Source: Pseudacidovorax sp.
Lineage (GTDB): Bacteria > Pseudomonadota > Gammaproteobacteria > Burkholderiales > Burkholderiaceae_C
Direction: 5' to 3'
Assembly (NCBI RefSeq): GCF_017991995.1
Contig: NZ_JAGOPN010000001.1
Location: 124,001-188,000, forward strand
Length of the DNA stretch: 64,000 nt
Part shown: one piece after another, positions 61,345 to 64,000 of the stretch
Layout: each line of letters begins with the position of its first letter
Numbering within the stretch: position 1 is the first letter of the stretch
Notes under the pieces: model-generated
Seen by the model: only the letters and a program-made list of their open reading frames with translations
What the model was told of the DNA's origin: nothing
Databases searched by the model: none
Made by a program: the position numbers and the translations under genes

Positions 61345-61607
61345 GCGGATCGGACGTCCCTGGCTTCGAGGTGCCGCTGCATCGGGCGCTGACGGAGCCG
61401 ATTCTGCTGGGCGGTGCGCCACGGACAGTGGCCATCGCCAACGGCACCCTGGCGGCCGCTGTGGGGCTGGGGCTGCAGTTGTGGATCCCGGGTGCCGTGC
61501 TCTGGGCTGTCGGCCACGCACTGGCGGTCTGGGGGGCGCGGCAGGACGCGCAGTTCATGCCGGTGTTCATGCGGCACCTCAAGCACCGCGCCTTGCTGGA
61601 CGTGTGA
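61341..61607 (+). CDS. trbD: TrbD, VirB3-like channel protein
   Basis: 88 residues. VPLHRALTEPILLGGAPRTV and FMPVFMRHLKHRALLDV at the ends frame a hydrophobic core of two short helices, as in TrbD/VirB3. It is an inner-membrane component working with TrbE. It overlaps trbC by 4 bp and is followed 12 bp later by trbE. Confidence 0.92.
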   Translation: MSGSDVPGFEVPLHRALTEPILLGGAPRTVAIANGTLAAAVGLGLQLWIPGAVLWAVGHALAVWGARQDAQFMPVFMRHLKHRALLDV

Positions 61608-61619
61608 GGACTGGGCTTC

Positions 61620-64000
61620 ATGTTCAATCTGTCCGAATATCGCCGGCGTGCCGACCAACTGGCCGACTATCTGCCGTGGGCGGCGCTTGTGGCGCCGGGT
61701 GTCGTCCTGAACAAGGACGGAAGCTTCCAGCGCACGGCCCGATTTCGCGGCCCCGATCTGGACAGTGCCACGCCCACAGAACTGGTGGCGACCACGGCAC
61801 GTCTCAACAACGCGCTGCGTCGCCTGGGTTCCGGCTGGGCGATCTTCGTGCAGGCCGAGCGGCGCGAGGCGGCCGGCTATCCCCACTCGGCATTTCCTGA
61901 GTCTCTGTCGTGGCTCGTGGACGAAGAGCGCCGCGCGGCCTTCGAGGCGTCCGACAGCCACTTCGAGAGCCACTACCACCTCACGCTGGTCTGGCTTCCC
62001 CCGGAGGAGAACCGCGCACGGGCGGCACATCTTCTCTATGAGAACCGGGCCGCGGACGGTGTGGACTGGCGTGAGCGCCTCACGACCTTCGTGGCGGAGT
62101 CTGGCCGGCTGCTGGACCTGATCGAAGGCGTGATGCCCGAGGTCGGCTGGTTGGACGACGCGCAGACCCTGTCCTTCCTGCATGGCTGCATCTCAGAGCA
62201 CCGGCACGCGGTCGCGGTGCCCGAGGTGCCCATGTATCTGGACGTGCTGCTTGCCGACCGACCCCTGGCCGGCGGTCTGGCGCCCATGTTGGGCAGTGAA
62301 CACCTGCGGGTACTGACCGTCCGCGGTTTTCCTACATCCACCTGGCCCGGCATCCTGGATGACCTCAACCGACTGGGCTTCGCCTACCGCTGGTCGACCC
62401 GCTTCCTCTGCATGGACAAGGCCGAAGCGGAGCAGGCGCTCGTGCGGCTGCGGCGGCAGTGGTTCGCCAAGCGCAAGAGCGTCATCGCCCTGCTGCGCGA
62501 GAGCGTGTTCCAACAGGAGAGCCCACTGGTCGACAGCGATGCGAGCAACAAGGCGGCCGATGCCGACGCGGCACTGCAGTCCTTGGGCGGTGACCAGGTC
62601 GCTTTCGGCTATGTCACCGCGACGGTGGTGGTCATGGATGCCAACGCGGACGCGGCTGAAGAAAAGCTGCGGCAGGTTGAGCGGGTGATCCAGGGGCACG
62701 GCTTCGTCACGATGCCGGAGACGCTCAATGCGGTGGAAGCCTGGCTGTCGTCTCTGCCCGGGCATGTGTATGCCAACGTCCGACAGCCCATCGTGTCCAC
62801 GCTGAACCTGGCTCACCTGATGCCCGTGTCGGCGGTCTGGGCCGGGCCGGAGCGCAGCGCCCATCTGGACGGGCCGCCGCTTGTGATCACACGCACAGAC
62901 GGAGCGACGCCGTTCCGGCTGGTGACGCACGTGGGCGACGTGGGCCATACGCTGGTGGTGGGCCCGACCGGGATGGGCAAATCTGTGTTGCTGGCCACGC
63001 TGGCGCTGCAGTTCCGGCGCTATGCCGGCTCCTGCGTTCTGGCCTTTGACGTTGGGCGGTCCTTGCGCGCGACGATCCTGGGGCTCGGGGGCGAGCACTA
63101 CGACCTCGGCGCCGAGCACGGTATCGCTTTCCAGCCGCTGGCTCGCATCGATGAAGAAGGCCACCGGGCGTGGGCGGCCGAATGGATTGAGGGGCGGCTG
63201 CGGCAGGAGGGCGTCGACGTGGGCCCTGCCGAGCGCGAGGCGGTCTGGCTGGCCCTGGGCAGTCTGGCCAGCGCGCCGATCGAGCAGCGAACGCTGACGG
63301 GGCTCTCGGTTCTGCTGCAATCCAAGGCCTTGCGGCAAGCGCTGGCGCCCTACGTGCTCGGCGGCGCCCATGGGCGGCTGCTGGATGCGGAGGCGGACAG
63401 GCTGGGCGATGCCGCCGTGCAGTGCTTCGAGATGGAAGCCCTGATGCCCAGCAAGGCGGCGGTGCTGGCCGTGCTGGGTTATCTCTTCGCGCGCTTCGAG
63501 GCCCGCTTCGACGGGGCGCCCACGCTGCTCATCATGGACGAAGCCTGGCTATTCCTGGACGACCCGGTGTTCGCGGCACGGATTCGCCAATGGCTCAAGA
63601 CGCTGCGCAAGAAGAATGTGTCGGTGGTCTTCGCGACACAGAGCCTGGCCGACATCCAGAACTCCAGCATTGCCCCAGCCATCGTCGAGAGCTGCGCAAG
63701 CCGCATCTTCCTGCCCAATCCCCAGGCGACCGAGCCACAGATCCGGCAGATCTACGAGGGCTTCGGCCTGAATGCGCGGCAGATTGCCATCGTAGCGACT
63801 GCCATCCCCAAGCGCGAGTACTACTACCAGTCCCGTCTGGGCAGCCGCGTCTTCGACCTTGGGCTGGGTCCCGTGGCGCTGGCCTTCGCCGGTGCGTCGC
63901 GCCCCGAACAGCAGCGAGAAATCGATGAGCTGCTGCGCGAGCACGGCCGCGCTGCGTTCGCTCGGCAGTGGCTGCTGCATCAACGCCTGGGCTGGGCGGC
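61620..64000 (+). CDS. trbE: TrbE, VirB4-type secretion ATPase, 3'-partial
   Basis: The frame opens MFNLSEYRRRADQLADYLPW and is open to the window end: 793 codons plus 2 bases, close to the expected full length of about 820. Walker A is VGPTGMGKSVLL (Lys454), Walker B is LLIMDEAWLFLDD (Asp640-Glu641), and VVFATQSLADIQNSSIAPAI is the VirB4/CagE motif. It energises the mating channel. trbJ, trbL, trbF, trbG and trbI are expected next, outside the window. Confidence 0.95.
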   Translation, partial: MFNLSEYRRRADQLADYLPWAALVAPGVVLNKDGSFQRTARFRGPDLDSATPTELVATTARLNNALRRLGSGWAIFVQAERREAAGYPHSAFPESLSWLVDEERRAAFEASDSHFESHYHLTLVWLPPEENRARAAHLLYENRAADGVDWRERLTTFVAESGRLLDLIEGVMPEVGWLDDAQTLSFLHGCISEHRHAVAVPEVPMYLDVLLADRPLAGGLAPMLGSEHLRVLTVRGFPTSTWPGILDDLNRLGFAYRWSTRFLCMDKAEAEQALVRLRRQWFAKRKSVIALLRESVFQQESPLVDSDASNKAADADAALQSLGGDQVAFGYVTATVVVMDANADAAEEKLRQVERVIQGHGFVTMPETLNAVEAWLSSLPGHVYANVRQPIVSTLNLAHLMPVSAVWAGPERSAHLDGPPLVITRTDGATPFRLVTHVGDVGHTLVVGPTGMGKSVLLATLALQFRRYAGSCVLAFDVGRSLRATILGLGGEHYDLGAEHGIAFQPLARIDEEGHRAWAAEWIEGRLRQEGVDVGPAEREAVWLALGSLASAPIEQRTLTGLSVLLQSKALRQALAPYVLGGAHGRLLDAEADRLGDAAVQCFEMEALMPSKAAVLAVLGYLFARFEARFDGAPTLLIMDEAWLFLDDPVFAARIRQWLKTLRKKNVSVVFATQSLADIQNSSIAPAIVESCASRIFLPNPQATEPQIRQIYEGFGLNARQIAIVATAIPKREYYYQSRLGSRVFDLGLGPVALAFAGASRPEQQREIDELLREHGRAAFARQWLLHQRLGWA

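Noticed and set aside
1..64000. tRNA, rRNA and riboswitch genes
   Set aside because: None recognised on reading both strands; a covariance-model scan would be needed to exclude small RNAs.

Overview
The window is GC-rich throughout and reads as the interior of a Tn4371-family integrative and conjugative element (ICE) from a betaproteobacterium, most likely Burkholderiales. The evidence is the two conserved transfer blocks at the ends, which are syntenic with that family. The left block (1-4911) holds a 5'-truncated repA, parA, a ribbon-helix-helix partner, traF and a DUF3363-type relaxase. The right block (57032-64000) holds traR, traG, a copG-like gene, trbB, trbC, trbD and a trbE that runs off the end. 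Bug/TctC-type binding proteins, LysR regulators and the imuA-imuB-dnaE2 cassette also fit Burkholderiales. The integrase and both element ends lie outside the window.

Between the blocks lie about 52 kb of cargo. (1) 5.0-6.6 kb: a divergent LuxI/LuxR quorum-sensing pair with a lux-box-like palindrome. (2) 6.6-13.5 kb: a fused aminodeoxychorismate synthase overlapping an EamA exporter gene, two near-duplicate XRE regulators with matching operators, and a Bug receptor, a PapB-like chorismate or aminodeoxychorismate mutase and an XRE-cupin regulator. (3) 13.8-14.9 kb: a toxin-antitoxin pair whose PIN toxin has an in-frame stop. (4) 15.2-18.6 kb: a serine recombinase with two ParB/RepB-like proteins, probably a nested mobile module. 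(5) 18.6-30.8 kb: gene debris, then a DNA-repair and mutagenesis block (DUF3606 protein, LigD, LexA-boxed imuA-imuB-dnaE2, SRAP protein) interrupted by four small enzyme-like genes.

(6) 31.5-47.4 kb is the most interesting segment. It is a compact four-gene operon that I read as an expanded pPIWI-RE conflict system. The products are a zinc-ribbon/PD-(D/E)XK endonuclease, a DinG-type helicase with a four-cysteine Fe-S signature, a 3263-residue protein joining a pPIWI-RE module to a long helical region and an AAA/STAND-like ATPase, and a 385-residue protein with a HEPN RNase motif. The three-component core (PIWI, REase, DinG helicase) is known from comparative genomics. The giant ATPase fusion and the coupled HEPN-like gene are not part of the version I know.

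(7) 48-57 kb: a dgdR/dgdA-like pair with a binding protein, envelope-protein genes, a transposase scrap, and an amino-acid ABC operon with a prephenate-dehydratase-like gene inside it.

The core genes mobilise the element, the cargo adds quorum sensing, aromatic-amine and amino-acid metabolism and SOS-controlled repair, and the PIWI operon probably excludes competing DNA. No tRNA, rRNA or CRISPR array was seen.
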